Shown here: positions 44,216 through 55,065 of the stretch, piece by piece
Position numbering within the stretch: the first letter of the stretch is position 1
Layout: each line of letters begins with the position of its first letter
NCBI GenBank assembly: GCA_000729835.1
Contig: JFHB01000132.1
Span: 19,135-83,134 of the forward strand
Length of the DNA stretch: 64,000 nucleotides
Origin: Atkinsonella hypoxylon
Lineage: Eukaryota; Ascomycota; Sordariomycetes; Hypocreales; Clavicipitaceae
Direction of reading: 5' to 3'
Position numbers and translations under genes: made by a program
Notes under the pieces: generated by a model
Databases searched by the model: none
Told to the model about the DNA's origin: nothing
Seen by the model: only the letters and a program-made list of their open reading frames with translations

Positions 44216-46422
44216 TAGTTACAGCAGAAGCTCGAACAATAGTCCGAGTCACGAAGAGATACTCACATGTCTTTTATAACCCCACCCCACCAAGTTCAAG
44301 CGGCTTCTTCGGTTCCAAAGGGTAACTACCTACCTAGGTAGTTAACTAACTACTGGCAAGTCACTCGGGTTCACCCCGTTGAGTCAGCGAGGAAAAGTGG
44401 ATCTGTACGTAAGTTAGCTTTTCTCGGTATCAGAGATAGGAAATGGCAGTTGAATTATCCACGATCGATCAATGATGAAACCACACACACTCCGACTCCT
44501 TCGGCTGCATCGGACCATAAAAGCTTATCCTGCGCCACGCTGAGGTAATTGTGGATGTCACACCATGGCACTATTGCATCTGCATCGTGATAAATTTGTT
44601 GCCCATGCTGACGTTTCCTTTGCACTTCGGATAGCAGGCAAGGCATTGATTGATTCTTTTCGGTCAGTCCCGCGTCTTTCTTTCTGTGCAACTGACGAAA
44701 AAGGCTTGTTCGGGAAGCAATAAAGTCAAAAATTTACCCCGCTGGCACTCCATCCATAATGCTCATGCTAGGTTATTCTTGGCCATATTATTCCCTCCGA
44801 CTTGCTTACGTGTCTTAGATTGCACGAATATCAGACGCTCCCCGCAAAAGCCCTGTAGCCTTGCGCTAGACACGACCCTTGTCGCAGATGTGTCACTTCT
44901 AGCACTTTAACTCGTTATTAATAGTTATGGGCGAATAAAGCCGTGAGACAACCGTGGCACGAGACCGGGCGGACATTGTAAATGAATGCCATCCGGGCAT
45001 GGGTAATGATCGGTCACTCAGGGCAGCATACCTACCTACCTAGGTCGATATCTTTCCTTGTCACAGCGCCGCATGAGAACGCAGCGAACGTACGTATTAC
45101 CAATGATGAAAGCGGCGCTGCTCGCTTGAATCGTTGTTTCGCCCGTTCTTGGACGCTACCTACGCATGCTAGTCCCGGCACTCTGTGAAAGAGCCGCAGC
45201 TTGAGCGGGCAGGTAATGCACGGTGGGCGGTAATGTGGGGGGGGGGGGTATGGGTCCAGCGAATCTGATCAGACTGGCCCATATTAGCGGCAGGATGAAT
45301 AAACCGGCAAATGGATATTGTAATATTGTAATATACCAGTCTAGATGCCGTCCGCCAATGCCTCCAAGGGGCCGCAAACGATGATGTCGATCATAGCAAA
45401 ATGCGAGCAACGTGGTGTAACCTGTTCCAGGGGCGTCGCCCAGGCGTTCGCTATGCTGGTCGTGGCAATTTGGTTTTTTTTTTTTTTCTTGTTCCTTTCC
45501 GTTTTCCCCTCTTTTCTTTGTGCGCCGTCTCTACAACGGGCGGTGAACAAAGGTACTTTCAGCAAGCAGCCGCATCCAAACGACAACCAGCAACCACTAT
45601 GAGGCATCTATCTGTACTCATCACATGGATGTTTCCGGTGTAGACTAGTTGGCCGAGTTAGTGCTTCGAATTAGGGGTTTCTGTTCTTTTTCTTTTTTTT
45701 TTCTTTTTTCTTTTTTTCCTTTTCCCTTTATTGCTTGTCGATGGACCCGCCCAGATGGGGGTGCTTTTTTGCATGATCCATCGTGTCGGACACAGCGCTC
45801 CAGTCGAATGGCAGTTTTTTTCAGTGCTGTTTTTTACCCACCAAACTAGCGCCAAGCTAGGCACGCTTGCATTGCCACTAACTACTAAAAAAAACCCACT
45901 AACAAATGGTTCGTCCATCTGTGCTCTGTGTTTCTTTTTCGCACTATTACTTACTGCCTGGCTAAATTTCTTACTTCCTCTTATCACCCACCATTCGTAC
46001 TTCCAAGCTCACCATATTGTCGCCCTCATTGGCGACCTTTTGGCCGGGTCACGACGCTCTTCCACAAAAATTTTCCTACACGGCTGCCTGCTGCCCACTC
46101 TGGGCAACCCTCGTCAGGCGGCGCTTTCGGCAACATACCTAGGAACCTAGGTAACTAGGTGGCTTTCAAATAAATGCCTAGGTAGCCAGACGCTAGTCCA
46201 ATTAACACGCGTTGCGTCAGAATCGCTCTTCCCACCCACGCCTTCGAAACCTACATGTAGTATTACGACCGACTACAGGCCCGACTTCACCCATCTTCTC
46301 CGTCAATCACCGCAATCGCATTCTCGCCGTTTGATCTGCCTCTCTTTCTTCCCTCGTCCTGCCGTTGAGTGTCAGCTCTGAGCTGCAGGCAAACCGTCGA
46401 AACAGGCAGATTCAGCTTTCGC
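44216..46422. other. Intergenic, acrB upstream region
   Basis: About 2.2 kb without a supportable gene. It contains several CCTACCTAGGTAGG-type palindromes (about 44327-44342, 45031-45045 and 46136-46185), a G11 run near 45238, a T-rich run at 45474-45487, and CT-rich tracts leading to acrB. Open frames here are overlapping, low-complexity and unsupported. Confidence 0.5.
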
Positions 46423-49377
46423 ATGCCTCGTGCGTCCGGCTCAGGCAAGCGACAGCACGGCACGACTGCAACACATCGCGACTCAAAGCATGACAATGGG
46501 CTTGTGAGCCCTGCAAAACGGACTTCGGGCAGAAAAAGCAGTGGTCAGCTCGACGGCTCTGCAAGGTCTATCGACCATGTCGCAGGCCACGCAGGGCCGT
46601 CCCCTGCGCCGTCCCCGATCCCATCGCACGGGCAACACAATGGTGCAGTTTTCAAGACCGCCTCCGACGCGGCCATTGATGCCCGCTCCGGCGTTACTAC
46701 TAGGAGAGAATCGGTCGGCACCTATTCCGAGGCTTCGTCAGAGTCAGGCCACTCGCTAATCGGCACCAACGGCACCACGGTTGATGCCGGCCACCGTCAT
46801 ATCGATGTCAACGCAATGAAAAATGTCGATGTCCACAGAGACTCAGGTCCTCTGGAGTTGGCTGCCACTGTTGTCAAGTCACTCCCCATGCAAGACGCAC
46901 TTGCTATTCTGATTATCTTGATGCATCTTCCATACATGTCACTGTCTCTCATCTACGCCAGCTTCGCCCTGATTACCTTTGTCCCCCCAGTGACAACCAA
47001 GACGGGGATGAATATCAACCTTGCTGAGATCCTGGACGGCAACTCACATACGCCTTCGCTCGTAACTATTCTGTGCATGGACTTCTTCTTTTTCCTGATA
47101 TGGGTATTTTTATGGCAACCGATTCAGGATGGCATCCTCGAATTTGCAAAGCCCGTCATTGCGATTACCTTGGGCGGCGGCACCAACACGCGAGACGGCA
47201 CCTCGAGGGGAGTGACCACTTGCTTTTCCTGGGTCCTGCTTCATCAAGTCATTCGCGCCACAAAATCATATTGGTCCAAACTTGCTCGGCACTTTCCAGA
47301 AACATGGCCGTTGCCCGCCCTGCTGAGCGAGTCATTCGAGTCGAAACCCGTCGCATACGATAAGAGAAGTACCCACGCGTGGATACAAAGCACGCTGGCC
47401 ATGCATATTCTGACCCAGGGCATTGTACGATTTGTGCGGGAGTGGTATCTCAAACGTGAGAAATTCAATGCGGCTTCAGGCGTGGGTGATCCCGAAGTTG
47501 GTAAATCGTTCTCCCTCGGCAGCGCGTCTGGGACTGCAAACGGCGGCATGGGCAATTCTCACACTCTAGAGTCCAGCCACGATGCGAGCTCAACCACAGC
47601 AGAAGCGGAAATCGGCACATCTCACGCACCTTCCACGACTACCGCGAGTTTAAATAAGAAACGTAGGAAGCAGAGCGCACAAGTAAGACTTGAGCAGCCA
47701 TTATGGGCCGCGCTCGCAAGCAGTAAGATCGTGGCAGTAAAAGAATACGAATTATCGCAGTGGGCTCCGGATTCAAATATGTCGAATGCGTCTGATATTC
47801 ACCATTTAGGAAGTGCCCCATTTGACAGCCAACCAAGACAGATATGGATATCATATATCGGTAGTGACGAAGTATGCTTTAACACCAGCTATTTCCCCGA
47901 CCCAGTCGATGCCGAATATTCCCAAGCACCTAGAAACGAGAACGGGCACGCTGGTCTGATGCGCCCAGCTGGAGTCGATGCCTCAAAGCCCTTTTACGTG
48001 AGGATAAATAATGCCTTCTGGCAACCGACACGAATACTTGCAGTTGATGAGACGGACGAGGGCAAAAATGAAGGCACGCGATGGATAGGCGATATATACG
48101 GACTGCGACCGGCGTCCACATATGTCTGTGAATTCGTCGATATTCAAAATGGCGAAGTCATACTGTCTACAACGATTCGAACAGCTAAGGAAACCCTGCG
48201 TGAAAATTGCCCCTTGTCGCCGGCTATTCCGCCCGGCCAACAGCCTCTCCGACCAGATTCCCCCGCTACAATCATACGGAACTCTATTGCAGCAGAAGAG
48301 GCAAGACTTGCTGAAGAGCGATTACGCCTCAAAACCTGGCGCAAGGAGTCCAAGACGAAGCTCAACTCCATCAGGCGAGAGAACGAACTCGTTGACAACC
48401 AACTTTCTTCTGCAGGCAACAGCGACGAAAAGCACAAGCAAAAGATCCGGCAACATGAAACTCAAAAGATTCAGGCCGTACGCGACATGGAATCGCTAGG
48501 GGAACAGCTGACCAAGTTTGACAGTTCACCGGAACTGGCTGATCGCAAAAAGAAGCTGGATAAAGTCTACGCTTGCGAGAAGAAGGTCTTTGATGCCGCT
48601 CAGAAACAATTTGAGGAATACAAGTCCAATTTGGATCATGAAGTCAGCACTAAAGGACTCGAAAAGCTCAATCTCAACTCTCGTCGCAACAAGATAGGTC
48701 TCAGAATCGACAAAGTAGAGAAAGAACTATGCAATATTGCGGATGCCAATAGCCGTGGTCTGGATGAAGCTGAACGTCGTCGGCAAGAACGTGTTGCGTG
48801 GCTGGAAAACAACGCGGCGATAGAGAGCAATTATCATGATCGAATCTCAGAGGTATACAACTTGAATGCAACTCGTACGGACCATATTCAACACCTACAG
48901 GTCCAATTGTCTGGCTACAGTCCATTCATGGCTCCCGCAGCAGCAAACGGCTTACTCATGGACATTCCGACGAGTGGTGCGGTTGGCGAACCGGGACATT
49001 CGGCTATCCAACAGCATGCCTCCGCTTGGAACCCAAATCCAGCAGGGCTCCCTCACTATCCGACAGGTATGTGGGCTGGCTCATCAGGCGATGCAATTGC
49101 CTCTACAACGGCTTCCACAACTCAAGCTGGCACGGCCTGGATCCCGCCCCCGACAGCGCCACCCTATGAGCCGCGCGGAATCAAGTCTAGGGGCCGCAGT
49201 TCTAGCATGCTTAGCGATGTCAGCGGGTTTACAGAACCGAGTGACGAAGACTCCTTCAAATCACCCGCGGGTGGCCAGTGTCGGTCTGGTATAGAATACG
49301 CTGGTAGGAACGGCACAAGCGGTAGTGGCGGTAGTGGCGGTAGTAGCGGTAGTAGCGGACGCGGCAGTGTTGGCTGA
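46423..49377 (+). CDS. Ubiquitination network signaling protein AcrB
   Basis: Intronless, 984 residues from the ATG at 46423. AcrB in Aspergillus nidulans was found through acriflavine resistance and works in the CreB-CreD deubiquitination and endocytosis network. The basic N-terminus MPRASGSGKRQHGT followed by HDNGLVSPAKR is, as I recall it, typical of this family. A Ser-rich disordered region comes next. Hydrophobic segments at about residues 165-200 (ALAILIILMHLPYMSLSLIY) and 215-245 (LCMDFFFFLIWVFLW) may be membrane helices. A central fold (about 480-590) includes QIWISYIGSDEVCFNT. A long coiled coil occupies about 620-810. The tail is low complexity and ends in Gly/Ser repeats (GSGGSGGSSGSSGRGS). 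In-frame GTG at 46369 is not a likely start. Confidence 0.85.
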   Translation: MPRASGSGKRQHGTTATHRDSKHDNGLVSPAKRTSGRKSSGQLDGSARSIDHVAGHAGPSPAPSPIPSHGQHNGAVFKTASDAAIDARSGVTTRRESVGTYSEASSESGHSLIGTNGTTVDAGHRHIDVNAMKNVDVHRDSGPLELAATVVKSLPMQDALAILIILMHLPYMSLSLIYASFALITFVPPVTTKTGMNINLAEILDGNSHTPSLVTILCMDFFFFLIWVFLWQPIQDGILEFAKPVIAITLGGGTNTRDGTSRGVTTCFSWVLLHQVIRATKSYWSKLARHFPETWPLPALLSESFESKPVAYDKRSTHAWIQSTLAMHILTQGIVRFVREWYLKREKFNAASGVGDPEVGKSFSLGSASGTANGGMGNSHTLESSHDASSTTAEAEIGTSHAPSTTTASLNKKRRKQSAQVRLEQPLWAALASSKIVAVKEYELSQWAPDSNMSNASDIHHLGSAPFDSQPRQIWISYIGSDEVCFNTSYFPDPVDAEYSQAPRNENGHAGLMRPAGVDASKPFYVRINNAFWQPTRILAVDETDEGKNEGTRWIGDIYGLRPASTYVCEFVDIQNGEVILSTTIRTAKETLRENCPLSPAIPPGQQPLRPDSPATIIRNSIAAEEARLAEERLRLKTWRKESKTKLNSIRRENELVDNQLSSAGNSDEKHKQKIRQHETQKIQAVRDMESLGEQLTKFDSSPELADRKKKLDKVYACEKKVFDAAQKQFEEYKSNLDHEVSTKGLEKLNLNSRRNKIGLRIDKVEKELCNIADANSRGLDEAERRRQERVAWLENNAAIESNYHDRISEVYNLNATRTDHIQHLQVQLSGYSPFMAPAAANGLLMDIPTSGAVGEPGHSAIQQHASAWNPNPAGLPHYPTGMWAGSSGDAIASTTASTTQAGTAWIPPPTAPPYEPRGIKSRGRSSSMLSDVSGFTEPSDEDSFKSPAGGQCRSGIEYAGRNGTSGSGGSGGSSGSSGRGSVG

Positions 49378-49539
49378 CCAGCGTGTCTGAAGTGATCACT
49401 CTCCATGTTTTCAGACCCAGCGCGACAGTCTCTTCAATTGGACTATTCTCATGATTTAGTTGAAGAGGAAATACATGTCTTGTGTGCTTGCTTCGCCTCT
49501 TCGTTCTCTCTTTCTCTCTTTCTCTCTCTTTTCTGTTTG

Positions 49540-49643
49540 GCTTCTGTGTGTTTCATGTGGTGATTGTATAACCTCGTCCCGTAAATACTGGCTTCAGTGT
49601 GTGTCGTGTGGTGATTGCGTATGGCCTTGTCCTATAAATACTG
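49540..49643. repeat. Diverged ~52-bp tandem duplication
   Basis: Units 49540-49590 and 49591-49643 both start gcttc, share gtggtgattg in the middle and end taaatactg. They differ at about a dozen positions and by a 2-bp length change. Confidence 0.75.
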
Positions 49644-50209
49644 CATGCTTTACTATGTTGGCGTAAAGCTAAGGTAGAATCCTTTTCATGCCATATGCAG
49701 TTCACAACCCGTGGTTGTTGTTTTTTCTCTCTCTTTACACTAGGGGACCTCTTGACTATTTAGGTTTGCTTGTTCTTTGTGTTGTCGAGCCGAGCCATAT
49801 GAGCCTGCGATTGTGTGTCCATGATCCAGGGTACCTAGTCGGAGCCACCCCGATTTTTGATAAGAGCTCCATGATACTCCATGATATTGACCATTTTGCA
49901 AGGACCTGCCATAGAGGTGGTGTATTTGCTCATTGTTTTCAGATACCGTATAAGGGCCTTCTGACGACTGATTGCGCTTCAGATGCGATTGTTGTGGCCA
50001 CTTCAATTCAGTTCAATGCAATGTCATAACAGGAGGGGAGCTAACTACTCCGCCTCTTAACTACAGGTCAGGCCGGGTGCCCGCTCGCTCAGGCCAGCCA
50101 GGCCAGTCAGGGGCAGATAGTGCTACTGCCGCCCTGCGGGCGTCCAGATGCACCAGTCAGTGCACTGTAGAGCAGAGTGCCGGAGCTGTGCCCAGCCTTT
50201 TCATGCATG

Positions 50210-50307
50210 TCTGGTCCTGGTCTGGTCCTGGTCTGGTCTCCCATGTGCTAGCAGCCGTAGGTAGCAAGCAATCGAAGTTGATACGACCAGACCAGACCAG
50301 ACCAGAC
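50210..50307. repeat. GGTCT/AGACC inverted repeat
   Basis: A left arm of tctggtcc/tctggtct units (50210-50238) faces a right arm of four gaccaga units (50285-50307) across a 46-nt loop. The arms are imperfect complements and could form a hairpin. Confidence 0.65.
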
Positions 50308-50462
50308 ATGATTGATTTGACTACGAAGTAACTAGTTATCGCCGTATGTCCTGCGACTTGGAAACTCGCAACGCGCGCAAGCCACGCGCCACCACCTAAT
50401 ATCAGGAGCATCTTTGCTCTTCCTCCGCCGCCCAGCCTCCTCGAGATGACGCTGGCACCGCC

Positions 50463-53400
50463 ATGGATTTCGTAAGTGCCGTTCCTCCGTGAGTCCGTGC
50501 TGCTCACTGCTGTTAGTTGTCACGGACGCACCGAGTAGCACCATCAATATTTGCAGCTGACCAGAGCCCGTGTCCTCAAAACGCTGTAGTGGTCGCGTTT
50601 GTTGAGCCCCCTGGCGGCGGGCAGCCCTCGCAAAGATCAGGCCAAGGACCCGGCGAAACGTCTGCATCGCTTCGAGAAGGAATACGCCAATCTCTTGGTA
50701 AGAAACTCATTCTCTCTGCGCTGCCAGAAGTAGTCGGATGGGGGTTGATGGCTAGTTTCCCATGCTAATGCCGTGCACTCTAGTCAACATGGCGCACCTC
50801 ATCCAACCTGGCCCGAGACAGCGAATCTGCTGAAACGCTTGAAATCCGTCTGCAAGAGCTTACGAATATCCTCAGCGATGAGAGTCGGCGTCCGCTTCCT
50901 CATCCGTGCATCCAGTATGCCTCCATCAAACAGATTTACGTACCTATCGGCAAGATCGCGACGACCTCCTATAACGAATGGATAATCAAAGAAGCCGTGC
51001 TCTTTTTTGCGACACTGATTGAGAGCGAAGAGGAAGCCTTTGTCGAGAACCCTACGTTTTCATCTAGTTTGACCAACTTGCTGGTTCGCATTACCGGAGC
51101 CAACAGCGTCCGGCTTGGCCTAGACACAGAATCTCGCGTCGTCGAGCTCGCGTTCAACATTACCACCAAGATACGCCTTGACCCTGCTATCTTGCCGGCG
51201 TGGTTCAAAACGCCACTGCCCCATGCGCTTGGTGATAAGAATCGAGACAAACGAGACCGATTTGCCGGGCGGACGCAACGGGTCGACTTTCCCTTGTTCT
51301 ACATCTTGATGGATTACATTCATCATGAAGGCAAGGTGGGAGATTTTGCTCGGACGGGACTATTGTACATTATTGAGGCTGCTTCGAGCTCGGCGCCGCT
51401 GGAACAGTGGATTGTTGAGAGCGACCTGTCAACTCTCATGGCGACTGGACTATGTGCCTTGTACAGCCAGTTGAGCCGGAAACTGGTCATTGACCACTTG
51501 CCGCATGATCTGCCGCCGATTCTCGCGCTTTCCGACTATGAACACCCTGCGTCGAACTACGAGATTGTCAGTTCGTGTTCGCCTGAATTCCAATCACATC
51601 TGGAAACATTTCTGTCACACCTGCTGTTTTGGCAAGACGTGCTGAATCATTGTCGGTCTGTGGAGGTCAAGTCGACTTTGCTGGAGCATTTCCAAGTCAT
51701 CTTTCTTCAACAATTGCTGTACGTTATAGCTGTCTCTGTTCGCACCGTGGTTTTTTTTATTTATTTATTTTTATTTTACTGTGGATGTGCACTGACGAAT
51801 ATGTAACGTAGATATCCTTCGCTCCTGGAGTCCTCTGATATCGACGGAGGGTCCTCGGTGGCTGTCCTGACCTACTTACGGCGAATACTTGAATCCCTGG
51901 ACCATCCCGACATGATCCACCTTATTCTCCATTATCTCCTAGCTCTACCGGATGCCCTCCCTCCTAATAAGAAACCGTCGAGATCATCCGTGAGTGATGC
52001 ACGCAAGAGGAAGTCAATGGACTTGACAAAAATGATGGCTGAAAAAGCCGAGGAACCAGCCACGCCTCTTCTGTTTAATCTCGTCGACCTAATTTTATCT
52101 TGCTTACGATCTCGAAACCAACAGACTATTCATGTTACGCTGCAGCTCGTGTCTGCAATCTTGAAACGACATCATCGGTATGCCGTGTTTACTCTCCTGA
52201 GGACAGACTTGCTGCCCAGTGATACAAGTCACCGCACCGTGGGAGCTCACGAGCAAGAGGTCGACTTCCTCGTTTCGCTTGCTAGTGCCATTGGCGGCAA
52301 GGCTAATTTTGATGAGATTTACGCCAACATTCTCAAGGACACCTTGGCACGACTCGAGAATCATCCTTGTTCACTAAGGCTGGTGACGCCGCGAGTATCA
52401 ACACATAACCACAAGCTACCTGAGATACCTGACGGTACGCCCGGAGCACCGAGAGATGTTCGTGAGCACACTCTCCGCCCAGATGATCCGCTACTCAACA
52501 TCATACTGGATCTTCTAGAGACATTCTTTTTGAATCCAGTGGAAACCAACCTGTCCGTAACAGAAACCATCGTCGACCTTGCCATTTGTGGATACATGAA
52601 TATTGAAGGGTGGCTGGCTCGTGACCCCGCAACCTATTCCTATGCGGAGGACGAAGAAGAGTTGGAGCACGGCTATGATACATCGGTGGCTAGTGAGACT
52701 GCCGAGGTACCCTTACCGACCAAAGATGGCACTTGGAGTGAGACGCTTGACGGGGCACAAGTCTCAATAAACATTGCACGCTGTAGAAGCAGACCCGCAT
52801 GGGCAGAATCGCAGCTGCCTCGAGTCTTGCAGGTGTTGAAGCACCTTTGTGACCAAATTTCAAGTTACAAGCAGACGATTCCCCGATTCGAAGAGCTTCT
52901 CGAGCAGAGACGAGAAGCTTTCCAGACGGCCGAATCCATGCTGGATGGCCCCCCTCCACCCGTTCGCAAGGCATCACCGCAGGGGCCTGGCACACCTGAG
53001 CGGCCGACCATGGATGAAGCGCTCCGAGCTGGGTCACCGTCGCGACCCTCGGCCCTGGAAGGATTCGCACAACGTCTTCTGTCCGAAATAGGTACACCTA
53101 GCAGGTCCGCAAGCCCCAAGGGACGTCAAGATCAGACCCGCAGCTCAGGTACCTCAACGCCAGGAAGTTACCCCGTGGGACCCCAACTCATCACGCCCAA
53201 GGCCATCCGCGTGCCACCCAAGGAGCTCCCCATCAACTACAACGACTCTAGCAAGAGCGGCATGACCTGCAGTCTATCTCCCGGAAGCGGAAGAGCAACA
53301 GATATTGGGCCTTTACCCGACGAACAGGACGTGGTGGCAGACAGCCAGGCATCTGTATTTGCGGCATTTGATCAGAGTATCTTGTCGAAACGCTTCGGAC

Positions 53401-53663
53401 TTCCCGAGGACAAGTCGAAGCCTATACCGCTTGATTTGACCAAGGAGTTGGGGGTAACTACGCTAGAAGACAGGGAACAGGATCAGGATGCCGTGAAACC
53501 CGAGGACATATCTGATGAACCAGTCACTAGTGAAGAAGGACCTGCGACGGTGTCGGTTTCGCACATCCTGACGAATATCATCATATTCCAGTCGTTTTTG
53601 CTAGAGGTAGCTGGTTTGATGCAGGTCCGGGCGGGTCTGTTTGATGAAGTTCGGTATGCATGA
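50463..53663 (+). CDS. FHIP/RAI16-like protein (FTS-Hook-interacting)
   Basis: Component of the FTS-Hook-FHIP complex that links early endosomes to dynein; in A. nidulans it is FhipA. Four exons: 50463-50471 (MDF only), 50590-50697, 50784-51718 and 51812-53663; introns of 118, 86 and 93 nt. The joined frame gives 967 residues. The first exons encode MDFWSRLLSP and FEKEYANLLSTWRTSS, the N-terminal pattern I associate with fungal members. The helical-repeat core (about residues 40-540) contains IYVPIGKIATTSYNEWIIKE and LLEHFQVIFLQQLLYPSLLES. The C-terminal third is Pro/Ser-rich and disordered, with PSRPSALEGFAQRLLSEIGT. Exon 2 cannot start at the nearer CAG (50557), because that frame reaches TAG; the acceptor is that TAG itself (50587-50589). 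Confidence 0.88.
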
Positions 53664-55065
53664 AAGTTGTCTTCTGGGATCCTGCTCCATCGGTGGGGGT
53701 GGAAGACGAGAGGTGAAGTGGAATCGCATTGGGAGCGGAAGACTAGCATGGCATTGCGGATAATACTAATTGACCTATACCCGTTCTGTTTGTGATTGCT
53801 TCTGTTTTCCTGTGGGAGTGAACGTATTGATGGGTATTTATGAATTGATGGCCATTGCATGATCCTTTTGGTGGCAGCTTGATGGATCCAAGCCCGGTCA
53901 CAACAGACGATAGGTTCCGCCACTTTTATGCTCCCTGTATCTGGGGAGATTCGGTTTGGTAATTAGAAGCGGATTTGCTCTGGACGAGCTGCCGCGGAAA
54001 ATGAATGACTGGGGTGCGCGTGCCATGACGTTCAAGTGACACCTACTTGACGTTCCCGAGAAATCAAATTCACTGCATTGCCCGTCACAGGAAAATGGCT
54101 CAAGCCTGAATTGTTCGCGCAATGCTGGGTTATTATCCGGAGAGCGGCACGTTGTACATTCCACAAACCACGGCGAGATGGGGTTTTCCTTTTGCAAGCC
54201 CGGAGATGGCCTGTTCAGCAACTGATATTTGAGGTGGAATCTGTTTTACCTTGATTAGAGCTGCCGGCTGACCGGAAGAGGCGCTCTGCGGCTGACCGCA
54301 CTTTGACCTGCAGAGCCGCCACGGCCGAAGTCAAGTCTGGGTCAAGCGTAGGTTGTGCGCGTGCCACGGGGTACATGGGCTGTTCATAAGCATCATCGAG
54401 AGCAGCTCTCCCGAATGAATAGAATTCGGACCACGGTCTTGAGCAAGCAGTCCAAGGATGATCTGTTCGCATTCCTCAACACCAGTAGTTCCTTCCTTGG
54501 TGGTCAATGCAAGCGAGAGAACCGAAAGTCAAAAAAATGGGGCAGGGCACGGGTACCCCCTTTCTTAGCGCGCGCCGACGTCCCCGCTCAGATCTCCGTG
54601 CGAAGACGGAGAACGGGAACGCGGCGATGCAAGCCGGATGTTGTATTATCCATGTTATCCAGCGTTGCAGCATGCTGGTATGTGAGACGGCTAATGCCGA
54701 TGACACGAGAAGGGAGGGGGGTGATAGTTTAAAAGAACTATATGTGCTCACTACGACACGTTAAAAGAGCCGGCGCGTCCCGGCGGACTGTCGTTCCAGT
54801 TCTGTCTTGTTTCCTCTTTTTTTTCCCTATCGTCTCACTTGTTTGTTTTCTCTGGCGTCAGGGAGACGAAGAGTGCGGCGTTGCATGACACGGGGTGGAC
54901 AACACCACGCGCTTACACGTTTACACTACACTACGGTGGGTGATGCCTGTTTTTCCACGTACGCGATTTCCCGACCTTGACACTTGCTGAAGTCCTGAGA
55001 GAAAAAGGAAATCGTCTGTTGAGGAACGACGTCTCATTGATCTTGACAGTTAAGCGCCGTTAAAC
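53664..55065. other. Intergenic, no gene seen
   Basis: Region 3' of the FHIP gene, then the promoter of the GH28 gene. Open frames at 53898-54221 (minus), 54355-54732 (plus) and overlaps are unsupported. Confidence 0.5.

Larger units (their letters stand above)
49378..50462. other. Intergenic with repeats
   Basis: Starts with acrB 3' sequence and a polypyrimidine tract (about 49497-49535), then a diverged 51-53 bp tandem duplication (49540-49643). The right half holds a GGTC/GACC inverted repeat (50210-50307). No gene is seen. Confidence 0.5.
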
